A stretch of DNA of 64,000 nucleotides, taken from positions 1,457,257-1,521,256 of the forward strand of contig VWZF01005181.1 of NCBI GenBank assembly GCA_013396755.1, given 5' to 3'. This document shows, in pieces, positions 11,501-26,500 of this stretch. Under the pieces are notes generated by a model, which saw only the letters and a list, made by a program, of their open reading frames with translations, searched no databases and had not been told where the DNA came from. How positions within the stretch are numbered: position 1 is the stretch's first letter; every line of letters starts with the position of its first letter. Made by a program: the position numbers and the translations under genes. The stretch comes from Sclerurus mexicanus (taxonomy: Eukaryota > Chordata > Aves > Passeriformes > Furnariidae).

Positions 11501-14500
11501 AGGGTACAGAACAGACTGTACATGACCAATAAAAATGCTACTGCTCTGACAAGGGACATTTTGTCCACAGTCTGCACTGAATATCCTAAATAAGAGAAAG
11601 ATACTGACTGTGTTCAGATAGTGGACCTTTATGACATTTTGTGATGCCTTGTGGCTGCAACTTTTCAATTTGCAGTCTGTTAGAAACTTTGGAGGATATT
11701 CTGTTCTTTTTGTGCAGATCAAATTATTCTTGATGTTATATTTGAGGTTTTTGTAGCACCAGATTGTGAAACCTTTCACTCTCCCCTGCTGCCTGGGGAT
11801 AGGGTGAAACCAGTGGTTTTCCTCTTAAAAGAAATAATAGCATAGGTGTGTAAGATACTCATAGTCTAGCTCTTGGTATCTAGAAATGTGCCTCAAATGT
11901 ATCTATGTCACAACATGACTGTAATCGTAAATAATATGGAAACTTACCTGTTAGGTATGTATGAGTTTAGATTAATGAATTGTTTGGGTTTTTTTCTGTA
12001 TGCATTCATTTATATATAGGTGTATGCATACAATAATATTATGAATTAATGAGTTCCACATTAAATTTGGTGAACCGTGTTTATGGTGGAACTATGTATA
12101 CCCCAGATTGCTTGAACACGTTGGTTTTAAAATCTGGTAGTATGTGATTTTCTAGTTCCAGAGTGCAAAACAAAAAAATCCCGGTTGACTTTTAAAGCTG
12201 CTTTTTTTTGCATGTTGTCATGAGAGTCAAATATCTGAAAAGGAATTTTAGGATCTCTGGAAACAGTGGTGCTTCCCACTAATTGTGCAGTTTCACTGGG
12301 TGGCAGTAGCAGCAGGGAAAACTGTTCCTGGCAAAAACTCCTTCAAGTCTTTGGGAAGAAATCTTTTTCTTTGTGCTGTCTAAACACAAATTCACAAAAG
12401 AGATTTTGTTCTGATTCTCAAGCAGCAAAGTGCAAAATTCATCCTGGCTCTGGAGGTGGTATTATCAGTCAGTTAAAGTGTCATCCAGTTACTTCCGAGA
12501 CTGAGTTTGAATTTACATTGTTCTCGGCTTGGAGCACAAGTCAATGTAAGCAGCTTAGTCCCCAGCACTTCGCGTTATTAAAGTTGGCTGCATAATTAGC
12601 TGCGATGTGCCAGAGCAGTCAGGAAAAGTACTGGCCCAAATCAATATGAAGGCTGAACTGTCTCTTGCCCTAAGGAAAACACAAGAGCGTGAAGAAATTA
12701 TTAACTGCTGGGCTGATGCCATTTGTCTATTTGAGCAACTAAATGAATCGAATAACAGAAGCATGGCTTGATGGTACAGGCTTGCCCAGTGGCATTTAAC
12801 TTATCAAAGGACTTAAAGATCTATTGACATTTACTGAGACAAATGATGAATAACATTGGCTGAGAGTTTTAGAGAGGTTATATGTCCAAACGTCGTCAGA
12901 ATTCAGTGAAGAGGAACATTATCATTATCCAGACTTTATTAAAGTCTGGAGCTCAAAAGATGAATTTTTTTGTTCCTATTTCTGATAATGTTAACTATCG
13001 AGAGTCTTGCAAACTGCACCTTGGTAGGTTCCTCCTCTGTAAGTTGGTGTTAATCCTGATTACTCTTCACTCTGATAACCCTGACTACCTGATTTTTCAC
13101 CCTCATGAGAAAGGGGAACTGGCTGTTTCCACCTTTTTCCCCTGGGGCTGGGCTCTGCTGCACCTGAGAGGTGAGCCAACTCCAGAACTTCTGGAGCAGA
13201 GCAAAGTTATAAGGTTGGGCTTTCCTTGGTGGAATCAAGCAAGAAGAGAAGGCCTGTCTTTATTTTTCTTGTAGAAATTTCTTGAGGGAGGCCTTCATAC
13301 CATGCCCTCAAATTTTACAGAGAAAGCAAAACTGGCCACTGCGCTCTTCTAAGGATAATCTGCTCTTCAGGGACCCTGAATTTGAGATCTCCATCCCCAT
13401 TTGAAGGAAACGTCTGTTGATCAGAAAGGTGCCTGGCAACAGCAGTTGTGACAGAGTAGGCAGAAGGGACAGTTTAATGTAGTCTATATAAAGGTTAATG
13501 TGATGGAACATCATTGTGTTCTCCTACTGCCTTGAACATCATCTCAGCTGTTACAAGCGGCTGCCAGTTGCAATGCAGCACCAAGGCTAAGATGACGTGG
13601 TTCTGGAAGGGACATGTCTAGACCTTGTGTCTAGACAGAGTTTATGAACAGTGGAAATCTTGTCCTCTTTTTCTTCCTGCCAGTCCCTGCATGCTGTGGA
13701 GAGGAGACAGCCAAAAAGAAATGACCTAGCTTCTGATTGCTTTGGTAGTCTTTCTCTGTTATTCTGCCATCAAAAACCCCCAACAAAAATGGTGCCAAAT
13801 GACCCATCAGTGATGTGAATGGAAATAAGTTAGATAAAGTGGGGCTATGCTATAACCAAGTATGCTTACAGAACTTCAAAGGCTTTCTCTCAGGCTTTAA
13901 ATAGTCTGGGTTCATGGGAAGAGGTCTTAGTACAAAATAACTTTTTTTTTTTTTGCATTCTTTAATAAGAATGCTGAAACCAAGATGTACAGATATGCTT
14001 TTACCACCAGTTGTATTAATTGAAAACTTTTCTGAACTGCAGCATTTGAAAATAATCCATCACCAAGTTCCCTTCAATAACACCCCACCCTTTACATTGT
14101 GGTTTTCCCTGCAAAGAAAGCCAATGCCTCTGGGCCTGATCCGAATCCCACTCTTGTAAATGGAAAAACCAAAGTGAGCTTTGGATCAGCTCCTGTAGGA
14201 GCTGGATAGCAGATGAAGCTTTACGTTCCTGTGCTGCTTAGGCAATGTGTTTGAGACTGAGGAGTGTTCTAGCATAGACATTCTGGCAGGCAGAAGTATA
14301 AATATGGCAACCCAACATATTTTAATTTTTAGATGAAAATGTTTTAAAATTGCAAGTGGGAAACAATGAGGTTTTTGTTCCTTTTAAGGCTTTCTGTGGC
14401 CTCTGCTGTCCAGAAACTTTTTGACTGTAATATTATAAAAACTATGTAATAGCAATGTTTGCTATTTGAAAAGAGTCTCAGCTTTGTTCATTCTGAGCTC

Positions 14501-17500
14501 TTTGCTTTCTCAAAGATGACCGTAGTTATTTTCACTAGTCAGCCTGGGACAGAGCAGGGACTGAACTCAGACCTCCCCAAATCTCAGGGTCTTGTTCTTA
14601 CTGAACACTGCTGACCATCAGCAGTAGGCGCCAAATACCACTGACTCTCTGGGTCAAGGCTTTTTGCATTTCTACTGCTAGCCTGAAGACAATGGTAATG
14701 CTTTTCCTCTCATTTTTACTGAGAATAAATCACGTTTAAAGCATTTATATACTGTCTTTGTAATAATATATCAAATCAGTAAACCCAAAATAAATGCTGA
14801 ATTCTACAAGGTGTAATATGCTTCATTTTACTCCGGTTGTTTTTGGGAAGCACTAAATATTTTTTATGTATAGTTTTGTTTCTGTTGTTTGTGATTTCTT
14901 TGTTGGTGTTTGAGCCTAGATAGGAAAAATCTGCATTGAAAACTGTATGAAATTCCGTGGTGTAAACATCACCTACAAGTTGCTGTCCCCCAATGTAAGC
15001 TGCTATCCTGTCAGCATCCTTCAAGGCCGAGAAGAGAAATATGGAAGCCTCTATGTGAATGATTCCTCTGTGCTGCGCAGACCCGAATGCAAGGAAATAC
15101 AGTACACTGTTCAAGCTACAGACAAGCAGAGCAGGAAACACACCAAAACCCTCCTCACTGTTGTGTTGGAAGGCACTCGTAAGTACCCGAGTCAGTTAGA
15201 ACTATTTACTCATTTACTGTTACTGTGTTACTGGTATTAGTGATGCATTAGTTGGGTGATCTATAAACTGGTGGTATTAACAATGGAAATGAATCTGAGC
15301 TACAAGATATGGATCCCAAAGTTTAAGTTTCGATTCATACCTTCCTATAGCCGATATTTATTTGAAGAACTAATGAACAGAACTAATGCAGTGAATTATA
15401 TGCAATTCATAATATTCATGATGACATTTGATTTAGAAAAATCTTTAACGTGTGTCTCTGTGACCTTTATTTTGCATTTCGCATATTCTGATGGAAGGAA
15501 AAGAAGTGTGTGTATATGCGTCTATCCATATATATGAAACAAGAAATCTGTGGCCTAAGTATATTTACTGTATACATACGATAGATATATATGTGTATAA
15601 AATAATTTTTCTCCCCCTTCTCTCCAATTTTTTCTTTTATTTTTAAAAAGTTTTCTTAACGTTCCTGTAGCACTGACTTCATTTTACTGAAGTGTTCATA
15701 AGGGCAGTGTGATGACCCACCCTAAGGGGAAGGAAGTTTTAAGTATTCTGTAACAACCTGAGCAGAGGAGGATTTCACTGGAAACATACTCATTTCTCTG
15801 CAAACTATATTGCATTTTATGCAGAACCTTACAATTCTACCTCATAATCGCCTCCATTTTCTTCTCTTATATCGGAACTCCTATGCCAAGAACAAATGTG
15901 TTGAAGAAAAAGAAACAGAAGCCTGCAATGGACTTCTCTATTTGCAAAAGCCTTGTATTGTCTGAAATCACATATTTCTAGCTGCTGCTCTTTGGGCTAC
16001 TACTGTGTTAGCCCAAGAACTAAGTATTTTCCCTTAATTAAAAGTTCCGTATGAAGCTGTAAGTGCTTTTGGTCTCCATTTTTCTGTTACTGGTATTTTA
16101 GCACATATCTACAATTCTAGGCAGCGACAGTGTGCTGTCAAGCAGAGATAACCATGCCATTATGATCTTACTGTTTATACTTTATTTCATAAAAAAGAAA
16201 CACCTGGACTTTAATGGTTGTTTACATTTACTGATAGTTGGGTCAGCCAGTGTTCAGTTTTTCACTGCTTTTGTCCTCTTTCTTTGCTTCCTATCTATCC
16301 CTAAAACCAGAGTTTTCCTAATTTAAGTTGACTTGCTTGTGCGTTCATCTCCCTTGTCCTGAAATTAGAGCATACACTTTTCTCAACAGTTTTAAAAAAT
16401 GAAGAGGGCTGCCCTGACTCTTGTGCTAGAAGCAAGCACCGTGCTGAATGTGAAGAGTGTGGTGGCCTGGGAGTGCTAACAGGAAGATGCCAGTGGAGAC
16501 AGGGTAGTGGAAAAGGTACATTTATGTTGTGTGAAATCAAACTTCTGTTTGGTTGTAATTGTGCATTTGGCTTTCATAGATATAAACGGATTTATACATG
16601 GTATAGTAAACTACGGCGAAGCTAGAGCTAAAAAAATTAATCATAATACCCGTATGAAACATGCATTAGGAAGGAAAATGTTGTTAAGTTGGAATGATCA
16701 TTCTTGATCTTGTCCCTGTTGAACACGAAACATAAAACACCAGGTAGTGAATCAAGCTTGCAGCAGTGTGACTGGAACAGGTCACCTATGGCAAGATGCA
16801 AGATATTCTTTGTGACTATAAATTGAGTTTGGAACATAGCACTGAGCCTCTGAGCAGACAGTTGGTGAGCACAGAAGTGTCCCAGTTTTCTGTGGTCTGT
16901 AGCACAGATCTGGCAGGCGACAGCACTCCTGACTCTTCCAGAGCAGTGCTTCTGTGTCGATGCTTTACCCCTTCAGAGTGCGGAAGCGTCACATATTGTC
17001 TAAAACCTTTTGTAACCCTCGTATTCGTGTGTGAAATTCTGTAGAGGCATCCTCCGTTTAGAAAGCCACTCCTCAGTCTCAAAATGGTCAGCTGGCTCTT
17101 TTTCAAGCAATACTCCTTGTAATTGCAAGTGACATGACCAAAGGGCTGTCAAAAGTAGAAAAGATGGCTAAAAATATTTCTTTGGTTTCTTCAGTTGCTT
17201 TTGGCTGTTGTCTTGCTTGTTACTTTAGCAGATATTTATATACATAGATGTTTATTTTAAAACCTGTACTTTGGAGTGTCAGTACGCAGTGAGAAAATGC
17301 AATGACTTTTCTGTCCAAGCCTTGTGGTGTTTGTGCAGCTCTCTGTTTATGTGTTAACAGGGATCACCAGAAACTATTCCACGTGCACCCCGAGCATCAA
17401 GACTTGTCCGGATGGCATCTGTGATGTGGTGGAGAGCAGAGATGCAGCTGTGTGTCCTCAGGACTGCACAAGTATGGAAATGTTTCAGGATGGGATTTTT

Positions 17501-20500
17501 TGTGTCGCCACTGATCACTTCTGAAATTTAAGTTTCCTGATCCCAGATACTTTCACATACTCAACATCCCTGCGTTGTCATACCTGCATTCTAATTATAC
17601 AAGAGAGTTAAGGTTATGGGGATTAATCTTGTCCTTTGTTAAACGAGGCAGGTAGCACTTATTGGCTGACAGTGATGGAAGGATGAGGTTTTCTCAGTAA
17701 TTCTCATTCTGCTCCCTGTAAAATCAGAGATAGTGTTTTCCAGTGGAGGTACTTTCTAGAAGTGGAGGTATATGTCTTAGGCACATTAATGTCCTACTTG
17801 CTAATTTAAGGACATAGGAACCAGCCTGTTCAAACTTCATGTTAAATAAGTAAGAAGAAACAAATTTCACTTTAAAATAAATGTGTTTACAGAGGATAAT
17901 GTGGGGAAATTTACCTGTTCTTTTTTGACATGCAATGATCCAATGCTTTATGTGTTTGAAGATACAGGTACAGACTCATATGAACAGAATTTATGAAGAA
18001 AGAATTGAATTTTGGTTTATTTTTTTCTTTTTACTTGAATGTATTTTTCTACATTTCACTCATATACCTGCTAATACCTGCAAATTCACAAATCACCCTG
18101 AAGACAAAAAGGGTGGAAAAACATTGTCATGCTCTTTAACAATATCCTTCTTCTGTGAGGTGATAATTTTTAAGTGGATGTTTTTATCTGTCAGTATCTA
18201 ATTCAGGGATAAAGACACAGATATTTCTTGATTTGTGACTCTGACGTGGTATACTTCAAGTTTAGTTTTCAAAATGGAGTCTTAGAGGAGCTAGCATTTT
18301 CTTACAGGCTAGGACTTAATGTTCTTCTATAAAATGAATTAGTGAAAAGGCTTCTTTGTATTTCTTACAATCAAGAATGGGATTGCATATTGTAAATTAC
18401 TGTTATTGCAAAGATAATTATTTCATTAGAGTGCCTACAAACAGTCCTTAAAGCAGAGGAAATGCTAATCATCTGGAAAAAACCTTTTATTGGTAATAGC
18501 CACAATCAGTTGTCATGCTAAAAGTGGAAATGTTTGTGCCAGGGACTGCAATGCTAAAACATGTATTGTGCAAAATATGCAGCGTCAGATGTTTTGCTCC
18601 ACAGAAGCCTGAAAGAAATACTGTTGTACTTGATAATAAGCAGGCGAGTAAGTCAAGTTTTCAAGATGTTGTGCATGCCCTTTTAATGCCCATGTTGAAT
18701 AATTGTATACGTGACTTGACGCAATTCAGAACCTGGGTTAGTGCCCAAGAGCGGTGTACTTGCGGACAAGGAAATGACTGTGTTCTGGGAGCTTAGAGGT
18801 CCTGAAGTACCATTTTATCAGCTTTTACTGGCAGGGGACGTTTCTTTGGGAATGACAAGCAATAAATGGCAAGGCCCAGATGCGTTAAGATCAAGGATAT
18901 TCTTTAAGTACAGACAGTTGTCACTTAATAGAATATCTTTATGGTTTAGGCAGTTTTTCTGAGAAGCAGCTAAGCTGCAGAACTTGACTGATTTCTGTCT
19001 ATACAATGCTGTTTGTGATTACAGGAAGTTTATACATGAAAAAAGTCACAAGTAATGATCATTTTTATAATATATACAGAAAAAAATATTTACTTGAAAG
19101 CACAGTTGCTGTTACTCTACCTGAAAAACTCCTGCTTGAAATCAAGAGTAGGAGGTTTTGCACTTTTTTCCTAATATTAAACAGTGCATTTTTAGATAAT
19201 GAAAGATTGATTTTTTATCACTTACGCTTGGCACTTATTAGTGCTTTCACTAGACAATCCCATGGCATTTAAGAGGTGGGTAAGTATTATCTCCATTTGG
19301 CAGTGGAACAAACAATACCTAGAACAGCATGCTGACTTTTCCAAGGTAAGAGGAAACTGGCATTAGAACAGAAATGAAACTCAATAACTGCTACTGAAGG
19401 CTGACGTTTAACCAGTCCAAGTCCCCCAATTTCAGAATCCTGGAAATTTCAAAATTTAGAGTCTCCCCTCATTCTCAGGAGTCCTCGTCGTTATTGCCGC
19501 ACTGTGCTGCCCTGTCAAATTTCAGATTCATACTGGGGTAAACCCATGGAAAACTCAGGGGGTTTTTTCCCCTTTAACCGCATGTAAAAATTTTAGCTTT
19601 TGTCTGTATTTGCTTAGGTGGAAACGTTATTGGTGGCCACGGGAAGGGCATTGGAAATCTTGGAATTAAGTCAGGACATGGAATTTGTTACTGCTTCCCC
19701 AGACAGAACTGTTATTGTGAGAAAGATGATATCAAAGGTAAGTCTAAACATTATCTGCTGTTCTCATAGTAATCTTTTTCTTTGTTTGTATCTACCATGT
19801 GTATATATACAATGATCTACACTCGTGGGCATGTTAATAAGCAGTATCTTTGGTCAGCGACTGCTAACATAAAATTACTTAAGAACTGTCACCTTGACAT
19901 CTGTTGTGGAGCCTGAAAATTTCCAGAACTGGGTTATTTATAGCCTTGGCTAAAGATTCTTTTTTATTCATTACTGCATGGCAAACAAGTCAGTCATCCT
20001 TTGATTCCCAGCAGCATCTGCGCTTCGGTGAGACTCACCTGATATTTGCAGAACCAGCTAGGAGAATTAGAATAAGGAGTTCTATTACTTTCAAGTAATT
20101 CAGCTTCCTAATCATTTCTGAAAATCTCAGCTTCAAAATGTCAGAAATAGCCAGCACGAGTGGTGTTAAGAGGAGGAGGGGGTTACTTTTTTCACTGACT
20201 TTTGTTTAAAGAGAAAAGCTTTGTGCAGCTGCTTGAAACAGATAGAAACAGATAATGGTTTTTTAATTTTTTTTTGATTATGGCTAATAATAAACATAAC
20301 ATGAAATATTTTGCATCTCTAAAACCAAATTATTTAGAATATATAGAGAGAGCGAATTTTCACTAGGCATAACTAAAAAGGGAAGCATATCTTGTCTTGT
20401 TTTTTTTTAAATCTTCTTTTCCATTCTAGAAAGGTAGTAAAGGTAGTATGCTGTTTCCACTTATTTGTGAGGTGCAGCATGTAGATGTAGCTAAGTTAAT

Positions 20501-23500
20501 TACGTATCTGAAGTCGGATAATCCTGACTTCAGATAGAACACTGCAAAGGACAGTATTTTGGATCTCACTGTTTCTTTGGGAAATGACCCCATAGGGATG
20601 CTGTCTAGACAGACTTAAAGAAACTTAGTTTCTAAAGTAAGACACTGAAAGTGCTTCTGCAAAAGGGGAGGTAGTAAATGGGGAAGAAAATAAGCTGTAT
20701 CTTCCTTTAGCAGCAGTTGCAGCATTAGGCAATGCTTTTGGAAACAATTACTTTGTTAAATACAAAGCAGAAATATTCTAGGTCTCCTTAAAATCCAAAA
20801 AGATTAAAAGAAATATTCTTTATTATCTAGCCGTTGACATAATTACTTAAATTTTTATTTGATGTATTGAACAACTCTACCATAAACTGTTGTCCACAAG
20901 CAAAATTGAGTCATAGGTATCCAGAGAGATAAGTGGTATCAGAAAATCAATATATGGCAGCCTGGATCTTAAAGAAGAGTGTCAGAAGAAGCCGGTGTCT
21001 GTGAAGATGAGGAGCATGGGGTCAAGCTGGCTGTCCTTACATTTACAGAGGCAGTTAAACAATTACCAGCTGATGTCCAAAATAGAAGTAGTGGTAGGTG
21101 CAATGGGCATATTTGCAACTTCTCAAATTTCTTGGAGAAATAGCTATTAAGTTCTTGTCCTCATTTTGAAATTATTTTGAGCTCTATTTCTGTCACGCCT
21201 GTGTGTGTTATATGCCCTCCCACATCAGAAGTAGGAGATCACAAGAAAAGTTCTAAGAAGCTGTTTTTGGTCCACAGAGCAACTGTGTGATGACATGTGC
21301 AAGACTGTGATAGCAGGGGCGGTGCTGCTGTCCTTCTTCATCTCCGTGCTGATTTCTTCCTATTTCATCCATCGTTACCACAAGAATTCTCCAAAGCCAC
21401 CTATTGCCTCCGCTGAAATGACATTCCGGCGCCCAGCCCAATCCTACCCCATCAGTTATTCTTCCAGTAATGTCCGCCGGCCTTCTCTAGATTCCATGGA
21501 GAACCAGGTGTCTGTAGACACCTTTAAAATACCTGTAAGCCCGATGTCGTTTTGCATGCTCTTTTTTGATGTCGGTCTCGTTTATTCATGCAGAAAATGT
21601 TACAGAAATGCAGTCTATTCATAGAAATACCCCATTCAAGTAAAGACATTGGAATTCACATGTACAGGCTGGGAACTGGAGGTACTTAATGAGTAATTGG
21701 ATAAACGTTGTCATTCACTCTGTAAGGCCAGTATGTTCTTCCACTTTTGTTATGCTTTAATATCTCGTGACACTTTAGGTCTAATTTGAGCCAATGTTTT
21801 TTCCTAATGTAACTGCATTTGTCAGTAGTGTGGTTTTACTTTTAACGTTGTCCGGTTAAATGCTAATAATCAGCAGGTTTGTACTCTGTGATGAGCCATG
21901 ATATTACAACAAGGTTAAGTTTAAAACATAAGAAAAAGCCCCACTTGAGAGCTCTTCTGGGTGTTTGATACACAGATTGTAGATGTCAGTTGGTGTGGGA
22001 GTTTTACCCACATTTAAGGAGTTTTGCCTAGTCATGCTATCGTACATTTAATCTATTTTTTTTTGCATTGAATCCCATACTAACCGGAGTGCCTGCCAGA
22101 CGGTGCATTTTCATGAACCAACATGATAGCGAAACACTGACACTTTATATGACATAAGTGGCAGCATCAAATGTATTTGAGTGTTAGATATTGAGGTCTT
22201 CACAGACCTTGTGCTCTCTTTGCTTTAATTTCTTGTCCGATTTGTGTATCTGTCCTCATTTTGCAACATTAAGGCTTAATAGTGCTAATTTCATAAGAGC
22301 AGATAATTGTTTCTGATGAATTCTTAAGGGTGTGCCTTAAATTTACTTGTCCCCAAAGGTCATATATTCAGTTATTCTGAAAGGAAGCATTTATCCTGTA
22401 TTACTGCATTTTTCACTTGTACCTTATTTCGCCGGCCTGCAAATAAAATCCATCATCCATAGAATACATGCGCAGCCTGTTTTAAAGGAGGTGTTTTCAA
22501 GGTAATGGAAAAAAACACTTGCAAAATACCTAAATACTCATAAGCTTTTACAGGAATGAACGGTTACTGATTAAAAGAGCAACCAACACTGTACACTGAA
22601 GAGTACCTATTCCTGAGGATTGAACGTTATTCTTCTATTGAACATTAATACTTTGTGTGTAGCTAGCCACTCCTTTCCGTGCTCCATCTGACAATGTTTC
22701 GTTTCTCTCCTGCAGGAAGATCCCAAGTGGGAATTCCCTCGGAAGAACCTAGTTCTGGGCAAGACTCTCGGAGAAGGAGAATTTGGAAAGGTCGTCAAGG
22801 CAACAGCATTCAGACTCAAGGGAAGGGCTGGCTATACCACTGTAGCAGTGAAAATGTTAAAAGGTACATTGCCTTCTGGTTTGAAATGGTTTCCAAACTG
22901 TTTGTGGTAACCTCTGAACAGATTTTAAGAGGGACCAGCATGAAAACAAAAGGTCAGATGAAAACCAACCAGTGTCACAGCTTCTATTTCTTCTAGCGTT
23001 CTGACACATTCTGACAGATTTCTTACGTATTCTGACAGATTTCTGACTTTAGGAACTAGCTTCACAGTGATCCAAGTAAGTAATTCTAAATCATGGTGTG
23101 TTAGGAGCCTTTGTGTTCACATAGCAAATGTATTTAATATTGTTTGGCATTGGTGGAAATACTCTGAGTGTTTGTTAGAGCTTTTTGGGTTTTTTGGTTT
23201 TTTTTTACTCTCTCCAGTTTTCTTGGACAAAGCTTTTCAAATAAATCGTGTTATAATCATGTGAAGAGACAGAATAGACCTATTAAGTTACTTTTCTGAT
23301 TGAGAGTTCCGTCTAGTTTTATACTTTCTGATCTGCTTTTCAATCATTAGAAGCTCTGCCAAACTGGCTTGAATAACCCAGTGTTATCTCCTGCTCTCTT
23401 CAGTTTTCCTTAAGACTTTAAAACTGAGGAAAACAAAGCATGCCTAGCTAATGTTAAGATGATAGGAAGACTTGAAGTCAACCATTCACTGCTGCTTATA

Positions 23501-26500
23501 AGTAAAAGCATGTCATTATAGGAAAATATTATACTTATCATCCCTTCTGTTATGTTCAAGCTACGTTTGCTGCTGCTTGAGAGGAAAGATGTTGCATATC
23601 CCATTGCTTTACCTATGAAAAACGCCTTATCAAGCCCTTGCCTTCATCACAAGAGGTTCAGTGATGGGTCGTGTGGAGGAAGTCTAGGAATGAAAATTTT
23701 TGAGACATGAAGACTAGTTAGCTGTTCCTTGTAATACTCATGTAATGACCTCTGTGTCATTATCAATAGAATAGTCATTATTTCATTTCATGTTTATTTG
23801 TGGACTTAGTAACAGTGCTTTTTCTAGCACATTTTCATCAACAATCTGTGACTGAGTTCAGATTCCAAGACATAGTGGTAAAAATGTTGCTTTTACTTGC
23901 AGATAGTTTAATGTTCAGTTTTCCCTAGTTATTATGAAGGAAAGAATTGACATAATTGACAGTGCGAAGGAGTAAAATTTTATTTTAGGCACCTCATTTT
24001 AATAAATTGATCTGACATTTACAGTAATACTTCAGGCTCTAATGAATCCCTCTGTAATGTAAATTAAATTGCTGGTAGTAACCTGAAATTTTCTTTTACA
24101 ACTTCACTGCAGAGAACATTTGTCATTCTGCAAATATTTATGTGTTATTATTGGCTTAACTTTACTGTTCACACCTGACAGTCAAGAACCAGTGCAAGAA
24201 CCATTGCATTAGCTTACAGTGGCCTTTACAATGCTGTTAGGAAGCATAAAGGACAATCTGTGGTTAAAAACAGACCAAGATAGGACTCTCCGTGCAGTGT
24301 CAACTTGGCGTTATGTACTGGGGAGGGAACGGCAGTTGGGTGAGCCAAAATAATCTTGGAGTTTATGGATGGAGGTTTATAGGAACAGAGGGATAATTTC
24401 TTTCAGCCCATTATTAGCACTTTTCTCTTATGATTAAATCTGACTTTCTGCCTGATATGAATGCCCTCATTACAATAAAATTAAAGAGGAAAACATAAAC
24501 CGATATGTGAATACAAATTTTTCAGTTTTTAAAAACACGAGGTATAAGGCTTCAGGGCTAGATGTCTCCACTTGAAGTTAGTTTTTCCAGCAAACAAACA
24601 GATGTGGTACATGGGGAATTTTGTTCTGTTCTGTGTGTTCATGTCAAACAGCACCAGAACTAGAAAAATAGGACTTTTCTTACAGGCATTGTTGATGTTC
24701 TTAATTTTTAATTTACATAAATACGTATTTTTTGTAGTCCTTCTCGGTAGTGAGAGACCATCTGATATTGTACTCCCTAGGGTAGAAGACTCTCTGCTGT
24801 GAGTGGAGATTCAGACTATAATATAATATATGGCAGATAGAAACATACAGTACTGATACAAACATATGGTAGAACAGAATAAAAACTATTACGACCAGGA
24901 CAAACTAGTTGCACATGTATTTTAAATGAATATGTAATAAATCCTTTGGTGCTTACAGCCTTTATGGGAAAACATAGAGTAAGCTATCAAAGAGCAGAAG
25001 CCAAACATGTTTTTATTACAAGGCTTAAGTGAGGATGAACACCTACTTGTCAAATGCCCAGTAATGACACTGTATAAATTATTCAGACAGGTTCTCTGTG
25101 TCAGAGAGATTAAGCACAAGTTAGAAAAAGGATTGTCTCTGACCTATGGTGGCTTTATGATTAGGGATCTCCTTCAAGCCCCAGAGCATTCAAAGAGGAA
25201 GCTTGTGAGTCTGAAGAATTCTGCAATTCACATGATTCTCACTGACTCTGCGTACATGTCTCCCAGTAATATCAGTCTGAACTGTACATTCAGCTTCTGA
25301 ACCCTAAACCTGGATGTGTGATACAAGAGTAAGCCAGTAGATTAGTGAATTGGAAAATGTTTTAGGAGAAGCAGGGCTTTATCATGTCATTTAACTGAGG
25401 AAGTCTTGTTGTTGTTGATCAGCATAAAGTCTTGGCTTTATTGTGCTTCTGAAGCTTTGATTGCACTGATTCACCCTATAAAGTTGCTCTAGAACACTAG
25501 AAAATGTCTGTAACAATGTCATGGCATCTGCAAGACATTACAGACTCTAGTCTTGACTCTTGCCTGACCTACTTGTTCTGTAGTCATTTCTATCAGGGCA
25601 GAGTGATGGTTAGAGCAGGCTACTACCCAGCCGGAACAGCAGCAGTCACATTCACTTGGCTCTGATGTGGATGACTGCAGGACAGTTGGGCATGGGGAAA
25701 TTTCTCTCCTGTGGGGAAGTATGAAGTTTTCCAACCTCTTGCTAACTCTGGGATTGATGGTAGATGTACTTCAGGTGGCACATAGAGAACTCTTGAGTAA
25801 TGCTTTCCTAACTATAACTGTGTGTTTGGTCACTTTCTGCAGAAAATGCTTCTCAGAGTGAGCTGCGAGATCTACTTTCAGAGTTCAACCTTTTGAAACA
25901 GGTGAACCATCCTCATGTCATCAAACTTTATGGAGCCTGCAGTCAAGATGGTAAATATTAGAAGCTTGTTATTAAGACAACACCATCAAGCAAGGAAGCA
26001 AAGTGCAGTTCATTGATGGATTTGGACCACTGCTTAATAATTGCTGAGCACCTTTTAAATTTGCTGTTGGCTGAAAAAAATTAGGAACATATAAGAAAAA
26101 CAATATTTGAAAGGAAGGGGAAATACTAATCCTGTGTAACCAGGCATTCTTCCTGTGGTTTTCTTCAGCGCACGTTTTGATTTTGAAGCTATTTTAAATT
26201 AACGAGTCTCCTATGAATTCTCTTCCAATCAATATGTATTTTTATATTATGCTGATGCTCGGTGTTTTCAAATATGGGTTATGTTTCAAGTTTAATCAAG
26301 TTTTCGCTATTTTTGTTACTATTTATACTAAAACAATGCAGAAAGACAATTACAGAATCCTTCTGTTAAAATATAACTGGGTAGTTAGGTTGATACTCAG
26401 TTTTCCTTCACTGTCATAAGACTATTGTCTCCCTCTTGTTGTGAAGTGGTTGCTAAAAGCTATGATCATGGACGGACGTATGTTAAGGGAGGAAATCTCC

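Larger units (their letters stand above)
10658..14919 (+). other. RET intron 6 (largest internal intron)
   Basis: This 4.26-kb intron holds a degenerate fold-back repeat (14132-14193) and a MIR/L2-like relic (14534-14620). Otherwise it is AT-rich DNA without recognisable genes. Open frames at 12266-12595 and 12882-13274 have no family resemblance and no splice context and were not called. Confidence 0.85.
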
